Source: Sacculina carcini (lineage: Eukaryota; Arthropoda; Thecostraca; Sacculinidae). Taken from it: a stretch of DNA of 64,000 nt. A program made the translations under genes and the position numbers. The stretch covers positions 3,241,317 to 3,305,316 of the forward strand of contig OU696584.1 of the NCBI GenBank assembly GCA_916048095.2, in the 5' to 3' direction. A model generated the notes under the pieces. That model was not told the DNA's origin and did no database searches. It saw only the letters and a program-made list of their open reading frames with translations. Shown piece after piece: positions 19,736-34,514 of the stretch. The number at the start of each line of letters is the position of its first letter. Position 1 is the stretch's first letter.

Positions 19736-22700
19736 AAGGAAATAAAGAAAATAAAGAAAATAAAGAAAATAAAGAAAATAAAGAAAATAAAGAAAATAAA
19801 GAAAATAAAGAAAATAAAGAAAATAAAGAAAATAAAGAAAATAAAGAAAATAAAGAAAATAAAGAAAATAAAGAAAATAAAGAAAATAAAGAAAATAAAG
19901 AAAATAAAGAAAATAAAGAAAATAAAGAAAAATAAAGAAAATAAAGAAAATAAAGAAAATAAAGAAAATAAAGAAAATAAAGAAAATAAAGAAAATAAAG
20001 AAAATAAAGAAAATAAAGAAAATAAAGAAAATAAAGAAAATAAAGAAAATAAAGAAAATAAAGAAAATAAAGAAAATAAAGAAAATAAAGAAAATAAAGA
20101 AAATAAAGAAAATAAAAAAAATAAAAAAAAATAAAGAAAATAAAGAAAATAAAGAAAATAAAGAAAATAAAGAAAATAAAGAAAATAAAGAAAATAAAGA
20201 AAATAAAGAAAATAAAGAAAATAAAGAAAATAAAGAAAATAAAGAAAATAAAGAAAATAAGAAAAATAAAGAAAATAAAGAAAATAAAGAAAATAAAGAA
20301 AATTCAGGAAATTCAGAAAATAAAGAAAATAAAGAAAATAAAGAAAATAAAGAAAATAAAGAAAATAAAGAAAATAAAGAAAAAAAAGAAAATAAAGAAA
20401 AATAAAGAAAATAAAGAAAATAAAGAAAATAAAGAAAATAAAGAAAATAAAGAAAATAAAGAAAATAAAGAAAATAAAGAAAATAAAGAAAATTAATTGT
20501 ACACTCGTGCTTGCGCACTATATATACCACATATAAACCATCTCTCTTGAACATCTACAATGGCCGGACCGCGTAAGACTCTGCTCGAACCCCGAGGACC
20601 TCGGTTCGAATCCCAGCCAGGTAATATCTTTCTTCACTAAACACTAAACTCTACACACAAATAATCGAAATAAATTGGATGAATTAAAGAAAATAAAGAA
20701 AATAAAGAAAATAAAGAAAATAAAGAAAATAAAGAAAATAAAGAAAATAAAGAAAATAAAGAAAATATAGAAAATAAAGAAAATAAAGAAAATAAAGAAA
20801 ATAAAGAAAATAAAGAAAATAAAGAAAATAAAGAAAATAAAGAAAATAAAGAAAATAAAGAAAATAAAGAAAATAAAGAAAATTAATTGTACACTCGTGC
20901 TTGAGCACTATATATACCACATATAAACCACCTCTCTTGAACATCTACAATGGCCGGACCGCGTAAGACTCTGCTCGAACCCCGAGGACCTCGGTTCGAA
21001 TCCCAGCCAGGTAATAACTTTCTTCACTCAACACTAAACTCTACACACAAATAATCGAAATAAATTGGATGAATTAAAGAAAATAAAGAAAATAAAGAAA
21101 ATAAAGAAAATAATGAAAATAAAGAAAATAAAGAAAATAAAGAAAATAAAGAAAATAAAGAAAATAAAGAAAATAAAGAAAATAAAGAAAATAAAGAAAA
21201 TAAAGAAAATAAAGAAAATAAAGAAAACAAAGAAAATTAATTGTACACTCGTGCTTGCGCACTATATATACCACATATAAACCATCTCTCTTGAACATCT
21301 ACAATGGCCGGACCGCGTCAGACTCTGCTCGAACCCCGAGGACCTCGGTTCGAATCCCAACCAGGTAATAACTTTCTTCACTCAACACTAAACTCTACAC
21401 ACAAATAATCGAAATAAATTGGATGAATTAAAGAAAATAAAGAAAATAAAGAAAATAAAGAAAATAAAGAAAATAAAGAAAATAAAGAAAATAAAGAAAA
21501 TAAATAAAATAAATAAAATAAAGAAAATAAAGAAAATAAAGAAAATAAAGAAAATAAAGAAAATAAAGAAAATAAAGAAAATAAAGAAAATAAAGAAAAT
21601 AAAGAAAATAAAGAAAATTAATTGTACACTCGTGCTTGCGCACTATATATACCACATATAAACCATCTCTCTTGAACATCTACAATGGCCGGACCGCGCA
21701 AGACTCTGCTCGAACCCCGAGGACCTCGGTTCGAATCCCAGCCAGGTAATAACTTTCTTCACTCAACACTAAACTCTACACACAAATAATCGAAATATAT
21801 TGGATGAATTAAAGAAAATAAAGAAAATAAAGAAAATAAAGAAAATAAAGAAAATAAAGAAAATAAAGAAAATAAAGAAAATAAAGAAAATAAAGAAAAT
21901 AAAGAAAATAAAGAAAATAAAGAAAATAAAGAAAATAAAGAAAATAAATAAAATAAAGAAAATAAAGAAAATAAATAAAATAAAGAAAATAAAGAAAATA
22001 AAGAAAATAAAGAAAATAAAGAAAATAAAGAAAATTAATTGTACACTCGTGCTTGCGCACTATATATACCACATATAAACCATCTCTCTAGAACATCTAC
22101 AATGGCCGGACCGCGTAAGACTCTGCTCGAACCCCGAGGACCTCGGTTCGAATCCCAGCCAGGTAATAACTTTCTTCACTCAACACTAACCTCTACACAC
22201 AAATAATCGAAATAAATTGGATGAATTAAAGAAAATAAAGAAAATAAAGAAAATATAGAAAATAAAGAAAATAAAGAAAATAAAGAAAATAAAGAAAATA
22301 AAGAAAATAAAGAAAATAAAGAAAATAAAGAAAACAAAGAAAATTAATTGTACACTCGTGCTTGCGCACTATATATACCACATATAAACCATCTCTCTTG
22401 AACATCTACAATGGCCGGACCGCGTAAGACTCTGCTCGAACCCCGAGGACCTCGGTTCGAATCCCAGCCAGGTAATATCTTTCTTCACTCAACACTAAAC
22501 TCTACACACAAATAATCGAAATAAATTGGATGAATTAAAGAAAATAAAAAAAATAAAGAAAATAAAGAAAATAAAGAAAATAAAGAAAATAAAGAAAATA
22601 AAGAAAATAAAGAAAATAAAGAAAATAAAGAAAATAAAGAAAATAAAGAAAATAAAGAAACTAAAGAAAATAAAGAAAATAAAGAAAATAAAGAAAATAA

Positions 22701-23994
22701 AGAAAATAAAGAAAATAAAGAAAATTAATTGTACACTCGTGCTTGAGCACTATATATACCACATATAAACCACCTCTCTTGAACATCTACAATGGCCGGA
22801 CCGCGTAAGACTCTGCTCGAACCCCGAGGACCTCGGTTCGAATCCCAGCCAGGTAATATCTTTCTTCACTCAACACTAAACTCTACACACAAATAATCGA
22901 AATAAATTGGATGAATTAAAGAAAATAAAGAAAATAAAGAAAATAAAGAAAATAAAGAAAATAAAGAAAATAAAGAAAATATAGAAAATAAAGAAAATAA
23001 AGAAAATAAAGAAAATAAAGAAAATAAAGAAAATAAAGAAAATAAAGAAAATAAAGAAAATAAAGAAAATTAATTGTACACTCGTGCTTGAGCACTATAT
23101 ATACCACATATAAACCACCTCTCTTGAACATCTACAATGGCCGGACCGCGTAAGACTCTGCTCGAACCCCGAGGACCTCGGTTCGAATCCCAGCCAGGTA
23201 ATATCTTTCTTCACTCAACACTAAACTCTACACACAAATAATCGAAATAAATTGGATGAATTAAAGAAAATAAAAAAAATAAAGAAAATAAAGAAAATAA
23301 AGAAAATAAAGAAAATAAAGAAAATAAAGAAAATAAAGAAAATAAAGAAAATAAAGAAAATAAAGAAAATAAAGAAAATAAAGAAAATAAAGAAAATAAA
23401 GAAAATAAAGAAAATAATGAAAATAAAGAAAATAAAGAAAATTAATTGTACACTCGTGCTTGAGCACTATATATACCACATATAAACCATCTCTCTTGAA
23501 CATCTACAATGGCCGGACCGCGTAAGACTCTGCTCGAACCCCGAGGACCTCGGTTCGAATCCCAGCCAGGTAATATCTTTCTTCACTCAACACTAAACTC
23601 TACACACAAATAATCGAAATAAATTGGATGAATTAAATAAAATAAAGAAAATAAAGAAAATAAAGAAAATAAAGAAAATAAAGAAAATAAAGAAAATAAA
23701 GAAAATAAAGAAAATAAAGAAAATAAAGAAAATAAAGAAAATAAAGAAAATAAAGAAAATAAAGAAAATAAAGAAAATAAAGAAAATAAAGAAAATAAAG
23801 AAAATAAAGAAAATAAAGAAAATAAAGAAAATAAAGAAAATAAAGAAAATAAAGAAAATACAGAAAATACAGAAAATAAAGAAAATAAAGAAAATAAAGA
23901 AAATAAAGAAAACAAAGAAAACAAAGAAAATAAAGAAAATAAAGAAAATAAAGAAAATAAAGAAAATAAAGAAAATAAAGAAAATAAAGAAAAT

Positions 23995-24148
23995 TAATTG
24001 TACACTCGTGCTTGCGCACTATATATACCACATATAAACCATCTCTCTTGAACATCTACAATGGCCGGACCGCGTAATACTCTGCTCGAACCCCGAGGAC
24101 CTCTGTTCGAATCCCAGCCAGGTAATATCTTTCTTCACACAACACTAA
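23995..24148 (+). repeat. Last plus cassette, truncated at the orientation switch
   Basis: This cassette is the most diverged of the block (GCGTAATACTC for GCGTAAGACTC, CCTCTGTTCGAA in the B-box, TTCACACAAC). It ends abruptly after AACACTAAA, where the reverse-complement array TTTTCTTTATT begins. The distal ~45 bp of the cassette (ACTCTACACAC to GGATGAATT) are missing. From here to 60684 every cassette lies on the minus strand. Confidence 0.85.
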
Positions 24149-24314
24149 ATTTTCTTTATTTTCTTTATTTTCTTTATTTTCTTTATTTTCTTTATTTTCT
24201 TTATTTTCTTTATTTTCTTTATTTTCTTTATTTTCTTTATTTTCTTTATTTTCTTTATTTTCTTTATTTTCTTTATTTTCTTTATTTTCTTTATTTTCTT
24301 TATTTTCTTTATCT

Positions 24315-24358
24315 TCTTGATTTTCTTGATTTTCTTGATTTTCTTGATTTTCTTGATT
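24315..24358. repeat. Run of the TTTTCTTGA variant 9-mer
   Basis: Five successive units carry GA in place of TA, about 165 bp after the orientation switch. I noticed no other run of this variant in the window. Confidence 0.8.
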
Positions 24359-27300
24359 TTCTTTATTTTCTTTATTTTCTTTATTTTCTTTATTTTCTTT
24401 ATTTTCTTTATTTTCTTTATTTTCTTTATTTTCTTTATTTTCTTTATTTTCTTTATTTTCTTTATTTTCTTTATTTTCTTTATTTTCTTTATTTTCTTTA
24501 TTTTCTTTATTTTCTTTATTTTCTTTATTTTCTTTATTTTCTTTATTTTCTTTATTTTCTTTATTTTCTTTATTTTCTTTATTTTCTTTATTTTCTTTAT
24601 TTTCTTTATTTTCTTTATTTTCTTTATTTTCTTTATTTTCTTTATTTTCTTTATTTTCTTTATTTTCTTTATTTTCTTTATTTTCTTTATTTTCTTTATT
24701 TTCTTTATTTTCTTTATTTTCTTTATTTTCTTTATTTTCTTTATTTTCTTTATTTTCTTTATTTTCTTTATTTTCTTTATTTTCTTTATTTTCTTTATTT
24801 TCTTTATTTTCTTTATTTTCTTTATTTTCTTTATTTTCTTTATTTTCTTTAATTCATCCAATTTATTTCGATTATTTGTGTGTAGAGTTTAGTGTTGAGT
24901 GAAGAAAGATATTACCTGGCTGGGATTCGAACCGAGGTCCTCGGGGTTCGAGCAGAGTCTTACGCGGTCCGGCCATTGTAGATGTTCAAGAGAGGTGGTT
25001 TATATGTGGTATATATAGTGCTCAAGCACGAGTGTACAATTAATTTTCTTTATTTTCTTTATTTTCTTTATTTTCTTTATTTTCTTTATTTTCTTTATTT
25101 TCTTTATTTTCTTTATTTTCTTTATTTTCTTTATTTTCTTTATTTTCTTTATTTTCTTTATTTTCTTTATTTTCTTTATTTTCTTTATTTTCTTTATTTT
25201 CTTTATTTTCTTTATTTTCTTTATTTTCTTTATTTTCTTTATTTTCTTTATTTTCTTTATTTTCTTTATTTTCTTTATTTTCTTTATTTTCTTTATTTTC
25301 TTTATTTTCTTTAATTCATCCAATTTATTTCGATTATTTGTGTGTAGAGTTTAGTGTTGAGTGAAGAAAGATATTACCTGGCTGGGATTCGAACCGAGGT
25401 CCTCGGGGTTCGAGCAGAGTCTTACGCGGTCCGGCCATTGTAGATGTTCAAGAGAGATGGTTTATATGTGGTATATATAGTGCGCAAGCACGAGTGTACA
25501 ATTAATTTTCTTTATTTTCTTTATTTTCTTTATTTTCTTTATTTTCTTTATTTTCTTTATTTTCTTTATTTTCTTTATTTTCTTTATTTTCTTTATTTTC
25601 TGTATTTTCTGTATTTTCTGTATTTTCTGTATTTTCTGTATTTTCTTTATTTTCTTTATTTTCTTTATTTTCTTTATTTTCTTTATTTTGTTTATTTTCT
25701 TTATTTTCTTTATTTTCTTTATTTTCTTTATTTTCTTTATTTTCTTTATTTTCTTTATTTTCTTTATTTTCTTTATTTTCTTTATTTTCTTTATTTTCTT
25801 TATTTTCTTTATTTTCTTTATTTTCTTTATTTTCTTTATTTTCTTTATTTTCTTTATTTTCTTTATTTTCTTTATTTTCTTTATTTTCTTTATTTTCTTT
25901 ATTTTCTTTATTTTCTTTATTTTCTTTATTTTCTTCATTTTCTTTATTTTCTTTATTTTCTTTATTTTCTTTATTTTCTTTATTTTCTTTATTTTCTTTA
26001 TTTTCTTTATTTTCTTTATTTTCTTTATTTTCTTTATTTTCTTTATTTTCTTTATTTTCTTTATTTTCTTTAATTCATCCAATTTATTTCGATTATTTGT
26101 GTGTAGAGTTTAGTGTTGAGTGAAGAAAGATATTACCTGGCTGGGATTCGAACCGAGGTCCTCGGGGTTCGAGCAGAGTCTTACGCGGTCCGGCCATTGT
26201 AGATGTTCAAGAGAGATGGTTTATATGTGGTATATATAGTGCTCAAGCACGAGTGTACAATTAATTTTCTTTATTTTCTTTATTTTCTTTATTTTCTTTA
26301 TTTTCTTTATTTTCTTTATTTTCTTTATTTTCTTTATTTTTTTTATTTTTTTTATTTTCTTTATTTTCTTTATTTTCTTTATTTTCTTTATTTTCTTTAT
26401 TTTCTTTATTTTCTTTATTTTCTTTATTTTCTTTATTTTCTTTATTTTCTTTATTTTCTTTATTTTCTTTATTTTCTTTATTTTCTTTATTTTCTTTATT
26501 TTCTTTATTTTCTTTATTTTCTTTATTTTCTTTATTTTCTTTAATTCATCCAATTTATTTCGATTATTTGTGTGTAGAGTTTAGTGTTGAGTGAAGAAAG
26601 ATATTACCTGGCTGGGATTCGAACCGAGGTCCTCGGGGTTCGAGCAGAGTCTTACGCGGTCCGGCCATTGTAGATGTTCAAGAGAGGTGGTTTATATGTG
26701 GTATATATAGTGCGCAAGCACGAGTGTACAATTAATTTTCTTTATTTTCTTTATTTTCTTTATTTTCTTTATTTTCTTTATTTTCTTTATTTTCTTTATT
26801 TTCTTTATTTTCTTTATTTTCTTTATTTTTTTTTTTCTTTATTTTCTTTATTTTCTTTATTTTCTTTATTTTCTTTATTTTCTTTATTTTCTTTAATTCA
26901 TCCAATTTATTTCGATTATTTGTGTGTAGAGTTTAGTGTTGAGTGAAGAAAGATATTACCTGGCTGGGATTCGAACCGAGGTCCTCGGGGTTCGAGCAGA
27001 GTCTTACGCGGTCCGGCCATTGTAGATGTTCAAGAGAGATGGTTTATATGTGGTATATATAATGCGCAAGCACAAGTGTACAATTAATTTTCTTTATTTT
27101 CTTTATTTTCTTTATTTTATTTATTTTCTTTATTTTATTTATTTTCTTTATTTTCTTTATTTTCTTTATTTTCTTTATTTTCTTTATTTTCTTTATTTTC
27201 TTTATTTTCTTTATTTTCTTTATTTTCTTTATTTTCTGTATTTTCTGTATTTTCTGTATTTTCTGTATTTTCTGTATTTTCTTTATTTTCTTTATTTTCT

Positions 27301-30300
27301 TTATTTTCTTTATTTTCTTTATTTTCTTTATTTTCTTTATTTTCTTTATTTTCTTTATTTTCTTTATTTTATTTATTTTATTTATTTTCTTTATTTTCTT
27401 TATTTTCTTTATTTTATTTATTTTCTTTATTTTCTTTATTTTCTTTATTTTCTTTATTTTCTTTATTTTCTTTATTTTCTTTATTTTCTTTATTTTCTTT
27501 ATTTTCTTTATTTTCTTTATTTTCTTTATTTTCTTTATTTTCTTTATTTTCTTTATTTTCTTTATTTTCTTTATTTTATTTATTTTCTTTATTTTCTTTA
27601 TTTTCTTTATTTTCTTTATTTTCTTTATTTTCTTTATTTTCTTTATTTTCTTTATTTTCTTTATTTTCTTTATTTTCTTTATTTTCTTTATTTTCTTTAT
27701 TTTCTTTATTTTCTTTATTTTCTTTATTTTCTTCATTTTCTTCATTTTCTTTATTTTCTTTATTTTCTTTATTTTCTTTATTTTCTTTATTTTCTTTATT
27801 TTCTTTATTTTCTTTATTTTCTTTATTTTCTTTATTTTCTTTATTTTCTTTATTTTCTTTATTTTCTTTATTTTCTTTAATTCATCCAATTTATTTCGAT
27901 TATTTGTGTGTAGAGTTTAGTGTTGAGTGAAGAAAGATATTACCTGGCTGGGATTCGAACCGAGGTCCTCGGGGTTCGAGCAGTCTTACGCGGTCCGGCC
28001 ATTGTAGATGTTCAAGAGAGGTGGTTTATATGTGGTATATATAGTGCTCAAGCACGAGTGTACAATTAATTTTCTTTATTTTCTTTATTTTCTTTATTTT
28101 CTTTATTTTCTTTATTTTCTTTATTTTCTTTATTTTCTTTATTTTCTTTATTTTCTTTATTTTTTTTATTTTCTTTATTTTCTTTATTTTCTTTATTTTC
28201 TTTATTTTCTTTATTTTCTTTATTTTCTTTATTTTCTTTATTTTCTTTATTTTCTTTATTTTCTTTATTTTCTTTATTTTCTTTATTTTCTTTATTTTCT
28301 TTATTTTCTTTATTTTCTTTATTTTCTTTATTTTCTTTATTTTCTTTATTTTCTTTAATTCATCCAATTTATTTCGATTATTTGTGTGTAGAGTTTAGTG
28401 TTGAGTGAAGAAAGATATTACCTGGCTGGGATTCGAACCGAGGTCCTCGGGGTTCGAGCAGAGTCTTACGCGGTCCGGCCATTGTAGATGTTCAAGAGAG
28501 GTGGTTTATATGTGGTATATATAGTGCTCAAGCACGAGTGTACAATTAATTTTCTTTATTTTCTTTATTTTCTTTATTTTCTTTATTTTCTTTATTTTCT
28601 TTATTTTCTTTATTTTCTTTATTTTTTTTATTTTCTTTATTTTCTTTATTTTCTTTATTTTCTTTATTTTCTTTATTTTCTTTAATTCATCCAATTTATT
28701 TCGATTATTTGTGTGTAGAGTTTAGTGTTGAGTGAAGAAAGTTATTACCTGGCTGGGATTCGAACCGAGGTCCTCGGGGTTCGAGCAGAGTCTTACGCGG
28801 TCCGGCCATTGTAGATGTTCAAGAGAGATGGTTTATATGTGGTATATATAATGCGCAAGCACGAGTGTACAATTAATTTTCTTTATTTTCTTTATTTTCT
28901 TTATTTTCTTTATTTTCTTTATTTTCTTTATTTTCTTTATTTTCTTTATTTTCTTTATTTTCTGTATTTTCTGTATTTTCTGTATTTTCTGTATTTTCTT
29001 TATTTTCTTTATTTTCTTTATTTTCTTTATTTTCTTTATTTTATTTATTTTCTTTATTTTCTTTATTTTCTTTATTTTCTTTATTTTCTTTATTTTCTTT
29101 ATTTTCTTTATTTTCTTTATTTTCTTTATTTTCTTTATTTTCTTTATTTTCTTTATTTTCTTTATTTTCTTTATTTTCTTTATTTTCTTTATTTTCTTTA
29201 TTTTCTTTATTTTCTTTATTTTCTTTATTTTCTTTATTTTCTTTATTTTCTTTATTTTCTTTATTTTCTTTATTTTCTTTATTTTCTTTATTTTCTTTAT
29301 TTTCTTTATTTTCTTTATTTTCTTTATTTTCTTTATTTTCTTTATTTTCTTTATTTTCTTTATTTTCTTTATTTTCTTTATTTTCTTTATTTTCTTTATT
29401 TTCTTTATTTTCTTTATTTTCTTTATTTTCTTTATTTTCTTTATTTTCTTTATTTTCTTTATTTTCTTTATTTTCTTTATTTTCTTTATTTTCTTTATTT
29501 TCTTTATTTTCTTTATTTTATTTATTGTATTTATTTTCTTTATTTTCTTTATTTTCTTTATTTTCTTTATTTTCTTTATTTTCTTTATTTTCTTTATTTT
29601 CTTTATTTTCTTTATTTTCTTTATTTTCTTTATTTTCTTTATTTTCTTTATTTTCTTTATTTTCTTTATTTTCTTTATTTTCTTTATTTTCTTTATTTTC
29701 TTTATTTTCTTTATTTTCTTTATTTTCTTTATTTTCTTTATTTTCTTTATTTTCTTTATTTTCTTTATTTTCTTTATTTTCTTTATTTTCTTTATTTTCT
29801 TTATTTTCTTTATTTTCTTTATTTTCTTTATTTTTTTTATTTTCTTTATTTTCTTTATTTTCTTTATTTTCTTTATTTTCTTTATTTTCTTTATTTTCTT
29901 TATTTTCTTTATTTTCTTTATTTTTTTTATTTTCTTTATTTTTTTTTTTTTCTTTATTTTCTTTATTTTCTTTATTTTCTTTATTTTCTTTATTTTCTTT
30001 ATTTTCTTTATTTTCTTTATTTTCTTTATTTTCTTTATTTTCTTTATTTTCTTTAATTCATCCAATTTATTTCGATTATTTGTGTGTAGAGTTTAGTGTT
30101 GAGTGAAGAAAGATATTACCTGGCTGGGATTCGAACCGAGGTCCTCGGGGTTCGAGCAGAGTCTTACGCGGTCCGGCCATTGTAGATGTTCAAGAGAGGT
30201 GGTTTATATGTGGTATATATAGTGCGCAAGCACGAGTGTACAATTAATTTTCTTTATTTTCTTTATTTTCTTTATTTTCTTTATTTTCTTTATTTTCTTT

Positions 30301-31033
30301 ATTTTCTTTATTTTCTTTATTTTCTTTATTTTCTTTATTTTTTTTATTTTCTTTATTTTCTTTATTTTCTTTATTTTCTTTATTTTCTTTATTTTCTTTA
30401 ATTCATCCAATTTATTTCGATTATTTGTGTGTAGAGTTTAGTGTTGAGTGAAGAAAGATATTACCTGGCTGGGATTCGAACCGAGGTCCTCGGGGTTCGA
30501 GCAGAGTCTTACGCGGTCCGGCCATTGTAGATGTTCAAGAGAGATGGTTTATATGTGGTATATATAGTGCGCAAGCACGAGTGTACAATTAATTTTCTTT
30601 ATTTTCTTTATTTTCTTTATTTTCTTTATTTTCTTTATTTTCTTTATTTTCTTTATTTTCTTTATTTTCTTTATTTTCCTTATTTTCTTTATTTTCTTTA
30701 TTTTCTTTATTTTCTTTATTTTCTTTATTTTCTTTATTTTCTTTATTTTCTTTATTTTCTTTATTTTCTTTATTTTCTTTATTTTCTTTATTTTCTTTAT
30801 TTTCTTTATTTTCTTTATTTTCTTTATTTTCTTTATTTTCTTTATTTTCTTTATTTTCTTTATTTTCTTTATTTTCTTTATTTTCTTTATTTTCTTTATT
30901 TTCTTTATTTTCTTTATTTTCTTTATTTTCTTTATTTTCTTTATTTTCTTTATTTTCTTTATTTTCTTTATTTTCTTTATTTTCTTTATTTTCTTTATTT
31001 TCTTTATTTTCTTTATTTTCTTTATTTTCTTTA

Positions 31034-31089
31034 TTTTCTTCATTTTCTTCATTTTCTTCATTTTCTTCATTTTCTTCATTTTCTTCATT
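31034..31089. repeat. Run of six TTTTCTTCA variant 9-mers
   Basis: Six successive units carry the same T-to-C change, in the middle of a 1.2-kb array that is otherwise uniform. The same substitution also occurs singly or in pairs elsewhere (for example 27731-27750). A run implies local amplification of one mutated unit. Confidence 0.8.
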
Positions 31090-34000
31090 TTCTTTATTTT
31101 CTTTATTTTCTTTATTTTCTTTATTTTCTTTATTTTCTTTATTTTCTTTATTTTCTTTATTTTCTTTATTTTCTTTATTTTCTTTATTTTCTTTATTTTC
31201 TTTATTTTCTTTATTTTCTTTATTTTCTTTATTTTCTTTATTTTCTTTATTTTCTTTATTTTCTTTATTTTCTTTATTTTCTTTATTTTCTTTATTTTCT
31301 TTATTTTCTTTATTTTCTTTATTTTCTTTATTTTCTTTATTTTCTTTATTTTCTTTATTTTCTTTATTTTCTTTATTTTCTTTATTTTCTTTATTTTCTT
31401 TATTTTCTTTATTTTCTTTATTTTCTTTATTTTCTTTATTTTCTTTATTTTCTTTATTTTCTTTATTTTCTTTATTTTCTTTATTTTCTTTATTTTCTTT
31501 ATTTTCTTTATTTTCTTTATTTTCTTTATTTTCTTTATTTTCTTTATTTTCTTTATTTTCTTTATTTTCTTTATTTTCTTTATTTTCTTTATTTTTTTTA
31601 TTTTCTTTATTTTCTTTATTTTCTTTATTTTCTTTATTTTCTTTATTTTCTTTATTTTCTTTATTTTCTTTATTTTCTTTATTTTCTTTATTTTCTTTAT
31701 TTTCTTTATTTTCTTTATTTTCTTTATTTTCTTTATTTTCTTTATTTTCTTTATTTTCTTTATTTTCTTTATTTTCTGTATTTTCTTTAATTCATCCAAT
31801 TTATTTCGATTATTTGTGTGTAGAGTTTAGTGTTGAGTGAAGAAAGTTATTACCTGGCTGGGATTCGAACCGAGGTCCTCGGGGTTCGAGCAGAGTCTTA
31901 CGCGGTCCGGCCATTGTAGATGTTCAAGAGAGGTGGTTTATATGTGGTATATATAGTGCTCAAGCACGAGTGTACAATTAATTTTCTTTATTTTCTTTAT
32001 TTTCTTCATTTTCTTTATTTTCTTTATTTTCTTTATTTTCTTTATTTTCTTTATTTTCTTTATTTTCTTTATTTTCTTTATTTTCTTTATTTTCTTTATT
32101 TTCTTTATTTTCTTTATTTTCTTTATTTTCTTTATTTTCTTTATTTTCTTTAATTCATCCAATTTATTTCGATTATTTGTGTGTAGAGTTTAGTGTTGAG
32201 TGAAGAAAGATATTACCTGGCTGGGATTCGAACCGAGGTCCTCGGGGTTCGAGCAGTCTTACGCGGTCCGGCCATTGTAGATGTTCAAGAGAGGTGGTTT
32301 ATATGTGGTATATATAGTGCTCAAGCACGAGTGTACAATTAATTTTCTTTATTTTCTTTATTTTCTTTATTTTCTTTATTTTCTTTATTTTCTTTATTTT
32401 CTTTATTTTCTTTATTTTCTTTATTTTCTTTATTTTCTTTATTTTCTTTATTTTCTTTATTTTCTTTATTTTCTTTATTTTCTTTATTTTCTGTATTTTC
32501 TGTATTTTCTGTATTTTCTGTATTTTCTGTATTTTCTTTATTTTCTTTATTTTCTTTATTTTCTTTATTTTCTTTATTTTCTTTATTTTCTTTATTTTCT
32601 TTATTTTCTTTATTTTCTTTATTTTCTTTATTTTCTTTATTTTCTTTATTTTCTTTATTTTCTTTATTTTCTTTATTTTCTTTATTTTCTTTATTTTCTT
32701 TATTTTCTTTATTTTCTTTATTTTCTTTATTTTCTTTGTTTTCTTTATTTTCTTTATTTTCTTTATTTTCTTTATTTTCTTTATTTTCTTTATTTTCTTT
32801 ATTTTCTTTATTTTCTTTATTTTCTTTATTTTCTTTATTTTCTTTATTTTCTTTATTTTCTTTATTTTCTTTATTTTCTTTATTTTCTTTATTTTCTTTA
32901 TTTTCTTTATTTTCTTTATTTTCTTTATTTTCTTTATTTTCTTTATTTTCTTTATTTTCTTTATTTTCTTTATTTTCTTTATTTTCTTTATTTTCTTTAT
33001 TTTCTTTATTTTCTTTATTTTCTTTATTTTCTTTATTTTCTTTATTTTCTTTATTTTCTTTATTTTCTTTATTTTCTTTATTTTCTTTATTTTCTTTATT
33101 TTCTTTATTTTCTTTATTTTCTTTATTTTCTTTATTTTCTTTATTTTCTTTATTTTCTTTATTTTCTTTATTTTCTTTATTTTCTTTATTTTCTTTATTT
33201 TCTTTATTTTCTTCATTTTCTTTATTTTCTTTATTTTCTTTATTTTCTTTATTTTCTTTATTTTCTTTATTTTCTTTATTTTCTTTATTTTCTTTATTTT
33301 CTTTATTTTCTTTATTTTCTTTATTTTCTTTATTTTCTTTAATTCATCCAATTTATTTCGATTATTTGTGTGTAGAGTTTAGTGTTGAGTGAAGAAAGAT
33401 ATTACCTGGCTGGGATTCGAACCGAGGTCCTCGGGGTTCGAGCAGTCTTACGCGGTCCGGCCATTGTAGATGTTCAAGAGAGGTGGTTTATATGTGGTAT
33501 ATATAGTGCTCAAGCACGAGTGTACAATTAATTTTCTTTATTTTCTTTATTTTCTTCATTTTCTTTATTTTCTTTATTTTCTTTATTTTCTTTATTTTCT
33601 TTATTTTCTTTATTTTCTTTATTTTCTTTATTTTCTTTATTTTCTTTATTTTCTTTATTTTCTTTATTTTCTTTATTTTCCTTATTTTCTTTATTTTCTT
33701 TATTTTATTTAATTTTATTTAATTTTCTATATTTTCTTTATTTTCTATATTTTCTTTATTTTCTTTATTTTCTTTATTTTCTTTATTTTCTTTATTTTCT
33801 TTATTTTCTTTATTTTCTTTATTTTCTTTATTTTCTTTATTTTCTTTATTTTCTTTATTTTCTTTATTTTCTTTATTTTCTTTATTTTCTTTATTTTCTT
33901 TATTTTCTTTATTTTCTTTATTTTCTTTATTTTCTTTATTTTCTTTATTTTCTTTATTTTCTTTATTTTCTTTATTTTCTTTATTTTCTTTATTTTCTTT

Positions 34001-34514
34001 ATTTTCTTTATTTTCTTTATTTTCTTTATTTTCTTTATTTTCTGTAATTTTATTTAATTTTATTTAATTTCTTTATTTTCTTTATTTTCTTTATTTTCTT
34101 TATTTTCTTTATTTTCTTTATTTTCTTTATTTTCTTTATTTTCTTTATTTTCTTTATTTTCTTTATTTTCTTTATTTTCTTTATTTTCTTTATTTTCTTT
34201 ATTTTCTTTATTTTCTTTATTTTCTTTATTTTCTTTATTTTCTTTATTTTCTTTATTTTCTTTATTTTCTTTATTTTCTTTATTTTCTTTATTTTCTTTA
34301 TTTTCTTTATTTTCTTTATTTTCTTTATTTTCTTTATTTTCTTTATTTTCTTTATTTTCTTTATTTTCTTTATTTTCTTTATTTTCTTTATTTTCTTTAT
34401 TTTCTTTATTTTCTTTATTTTCTTTATTTTCTTTATTTTCTTTATTTTTTTTATTTTCTTTATTTTCTTTATTTTCTTTATTTTCTTTTTTTTCTTTTTT
34501 TTCTTTATTTTCTT

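Larger units (their letters stand above)
15098..24148 (+). repeat. Composite satellite, plus-oriented block: 20 tRNA-like cassettes with AAAGAAAAT arrays
   Basis: Tandem units consist of a ~192-bp cassette followed by a variable number of the 9-mer AAAGAAAAT. The first cassette is cut by the gap. Others start near 15492, 15944, 16438, 16756, 17245, 18031, 18484, 18776, 19238, 20493, 20882, 21237, 21618, 22036, 22344, 22727, 23070, 23441 and 23995. The cassettes are nearly identical in sequence while the arrays range from about 100 bp to over 1 kb (19430-20490). Occasional 8- or 10-bp units change the reading frame. The long Lys-Ile or Leu-Tyr-Phe frames are artefacts of a period that is a multiple of three. 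Confidence 0.93.
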
